Source: Neobacillus sp. Marseille-Q6967
GTDB lineage: Bacteria > Bacillota > Bacilli > Bacillales > Cytobacillaceae
Length of the DNA stretch: 64,000 nt
Assembly (NCBI RefSeq): GCF_946151075.1
Contig: NZ_CAMGZB010000001.1
Span: 1,278,001 to 1,342,000, forward strand
Direction: 5' to 3'
Below the pieces are notes generated by a model. It ran no database searches. It was given only the letters and a program-made list of their open reading frames with translations, and was not told the DNA's origin. This document shows, in pieces, positions 62,352 through 64,000 of the stretch. The first letter of the stretch is position 1, and every line of letters begins with the position of its first letter. A program made the position numbers and the translations under genes.

Positions 62352-62549
62352 CTTCCCATCACCTCGATTTCTCTAGCAATTTGTACATATTTTACCATGA
62401 ATCCCCATAAATTCGTACAAAAAATTTATATTCTGATAGATTGCATTGAAAAATAACTCGATTTGCGCTAACTTTTACCGTTATGAATCTTTGAATCTAT
62501 ATGGTTTCATTACCCCATTCTTCCAGTTGTGCTGGCTCCCAAAGATGAA

Positions 62550-63029
62550 TTAAATTTTCTTTAGTTTCTTAAAGAACCATTTGTAAAATAAATATCCAAA
62601 ACATAAAGTAACCAACATACTAGCCCAGCTAAAGAACCAATTCCAATGCAGGTATTCGATATTATCGGTGTACTTCTCAACAAGAACTTCCCCAATAATA
62701 ATGATGGAGGGGAAACTAATCGAGTAGAGGAATTTCTTTAACATGCTGCCCCTTTTGGGGAAGTAAAGGTTAAACAGTACGCTGACGGCAGGGAACACGA
62801 AGTACTCAAACGTGAAATTGGTACGGTATGCATAACCCATGATTCTTTCTGGATATGAAATGAGTTTCCATTCTACCGTTAGCCCTCCAAGAAGGTAAGT
62901 AACCGATTGCATAAATAAAAAACTTAAGAGTGCTTCACGGATTTTTCCTTTAGAAACCCCCAGCCACAACAAAACCGCGGATACAACCCAAGCGGACAAT
63001 TCTATCCAACTCTCTAATAGCAAATTCAA
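62550..63029 (-). CDS. CBO0543 family membrane protein
   Basis: 159 residues, five hydrophobic helices. The family motif NFTFEYFVFPAVSVLFNLYFP is clear. The family is widespread in spore formers without known function. It is one of four related genes or remnants in this window (33085, 62550, 63269, 63772). Confidence 0.8.
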   Translation of the reverse strand: MNLLLESWIELSAWVVSAVLLWLGVSKGKIREALLSFLFMQSVTYLLGGLTVEWKLISYPERIMGYAYRTNFTFEYFVFPAVSVLFNLYFPKRGSMLKKFLYSISFPSIIIIGEVLVEKYTDNIEYLHWNWFFSWASMLVTLCFGYLFYKWFFKKLKKI

Positions 63030-63119
63030 ATCACCCCTTTAGTTAAATATATTTCGACAAAATAAGTGTTTTTTCCTTCAAATTTCGACAAAATTCTTCT
63101 ATTATATACGTGTAATTTT

Positions 63120-63260
63120 CTATCTGCCAAAAAGCGGATTTATGGTGCCAAATTGAGAGGTTTACGTGCAGAACGACTCCATTTATGTACCAACGTCATC
63201 TCCAGCACCAAACAATCAAAAAACCAAAAAAGCCAGGCGGACCCACCTGGCGCGTAAAAA
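63120..63260. repeat. GTGCCAA/GTGCAGA words and hairpin, short array
   Basis: ATCTGCCAA, ATGGTGCCAA, TACGTGCAGA and TATGTACCAA words about 21 bases apart, ending in the hairpin GCCAGGCGGACCCACCTGGC (63228-63255) that serves as terminator for the minus-strand gene. It is a diverged unit of the 57690 type. Confidence 0.7.
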
Positions 63261-63268
63261 AATCCTAT

Positions 63269-63745
63269 TCAAGTATGCTGCCGAACCGCCTGTGCTTCCA
63301 GCCGCAAGACCCATTTGTAATACCCAGTCAAAATAAGCAACAAAAACGGGTTAATAGCTGCTGAATGCCATATACTCCACCAGCCATAGTGAAAATAACC
63401 CCAGGGCTCAGGCTGCAGCGCTAATAGTTCATACCCCAGCAACCCAACTTCCCACACCGCCATATACATAATCCGTCTCATAAACGATTGTCCAAAGGGA
63501 AAGAAATTTAAAAAAAGCAAATTAACAGGAGGGATAAGGGCAAAATAAGCAGGTAATACATACCAATCGACGCCCTGTGTTCCATACCAATAGCCATGAT
63601 ATTTTACATCAATAAAGCAATCGAATAATATTTGCAAGGCGCAGGTAAAGGACCATATATGTAAAACACTATTAGCCGATAGTTTTTTAACAAGTCTATA
63701 GGCAAGAACATTAAACAAAACAACGGAACTATAAAGAATGATCAT
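63269..63745 (-). CDS. CBO0543-like membrane protein
   Basis: 158 residues, several helices, Trp/Tyr-rich loops (WYGTQGVDWYVLPAYFALIPP). Layout and neighbours match the CBO0543 group, though the sequence is more distant. Function unknown. It follows the edge gene by 26 bases, so the two may be one operon. Confidence 0.65.
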   Translation of the reverse strand: MIILYSSVVLFNVLAYRLVKKLSANSVLHIWSFTCALQILFDCFIDVKYHGYWYGTQGVDWYVLPAYFALIPPVNLLFLNFFPFGQSFMRRIMYMAVWEVGLLGYELLALQPEPWGYFHYGWWSIWHSAAINPFLLLILTGYYKWVLRLEAQAVRQHT

Positions 63746-63771
63746 GATTCACCCCGAGTGATTTACTTTTT

Positions 63772-64000
63772 CTAATCTCGGCTCTTATACATTGACGCTT
63801 TTCTCATAAACCAATAATGCCAGTACATAAAGATACAGGCAGCCATGTAGAACAGCAGGGAATACCAAACTTTCCAACCTCTATAATGAACATAGCCAAA
63901 ATAAACCGAAAGCCGTTCAAAGAGGAAGGAGAACAGCACCCAAAAAATATAATAATAAACAAATTTCCGCGCGCTACCTCCTCGCGGCAGAAAATTCATA
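63772..64000 (-). CDS. C-terminal part of a CBO0543-type protein (partial)
   Basis: The frame runs in from the right edge and ends at 63772. The visible 75 residues contain YVHYRGWKVWYSLLFY and a final helix, typical of the C-terminal half of this family. The Met at 63999 is probably internal. Confidence 0.7.
   Translation of the reverse strand, partial: MNFLPRGGSARKFVYYYIFWVLFSFLFERLSVYFGYVHYRGWKVWYSLLFYMAACIFMYWHYWFMRKASMYKSRD

Overview
The window comes from a Gram-positive, endospore-forming member of the Bacillaceae. The gene order ywzB, ywmB, murA, spoIID, spoIIQ, spoIIID, mbl, fabZ, ywpF, ssb is the conserved B. subtilis block. Starts are often TTG or GTG behind strong GGAGG sites. Relatives such as Neobacillus or Mesobacillus are plausible, but no rRNA is present to place it.

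Region 1 (about 0.4-13 kb) is a general-stress island. It holds rsbV-rsbW-sigB, a receiver/PP2C phosphatase (rsbY type), dps, a large CHASE3-GAF hybrid histidine kinase (rsbK type) and a CheR methyltransferase (rsbM type). This is the Bacillus cereus kind of sigma-B control, not the B. subtilis stressosome. Six clear GTTT-N13/14-GGGT(A/T)(T/A) promoters, and one weaker one, drive rsbV and the surrounding small stress genes. A 14-unit, 52-bp tandem array in which every unit carries a 9-bp-stem hairpin lies between dps and rsbK.

Region 2 (13-31 kb) is envelope and sporulation: murA, spoIID, spoIIQ, a MecA_N-type penicillin-binding protein, spoIIID, mbl, an EpuA-like protein, fabZ, two asparagine-rich lipoproteins, ywpF and a second ssb. 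It is interrupted by a six-copy array of about 206 bp, a NERD-domain gene and a 138-bp element with inverted ends just after mbl.

Region 3 (31-47 kb) is accessory: a 3D-domain wall protein, a DMT transporter, a small kinase-like protein, an HxlR/MFS pair, an aldo-keto reductase, a tRNA-like RNA gene, a DUF3231 protein, a ynd-type operon, ahpC-ahpF with a PerR box, and an operon (His-rich protein plus O-methyltransferase) under two GTATAC palindromes.

Region 4 (47-64 kb) has a SNF2 helicase and SWIM-domain partner (ywqA/ywqB type), a TetR/YhgE pair with three matching operators, a frameshifted phosphotransferase gene, short genes, a racemase-like gene, a four-LysM NlpC/P60 hydrolase and a run of CBO0543-type membrane proteins cut by the window end.

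Across the window, intergenic DNA carries several families of short words repeated about every 20-22 bp (GGCAGATA, GGCACATA, GGCGGATA, TTCTACATG), plus a dispersed GGTGCCTGTCACC element. These account for most non-coding stretches not explained by promoters and terminators.
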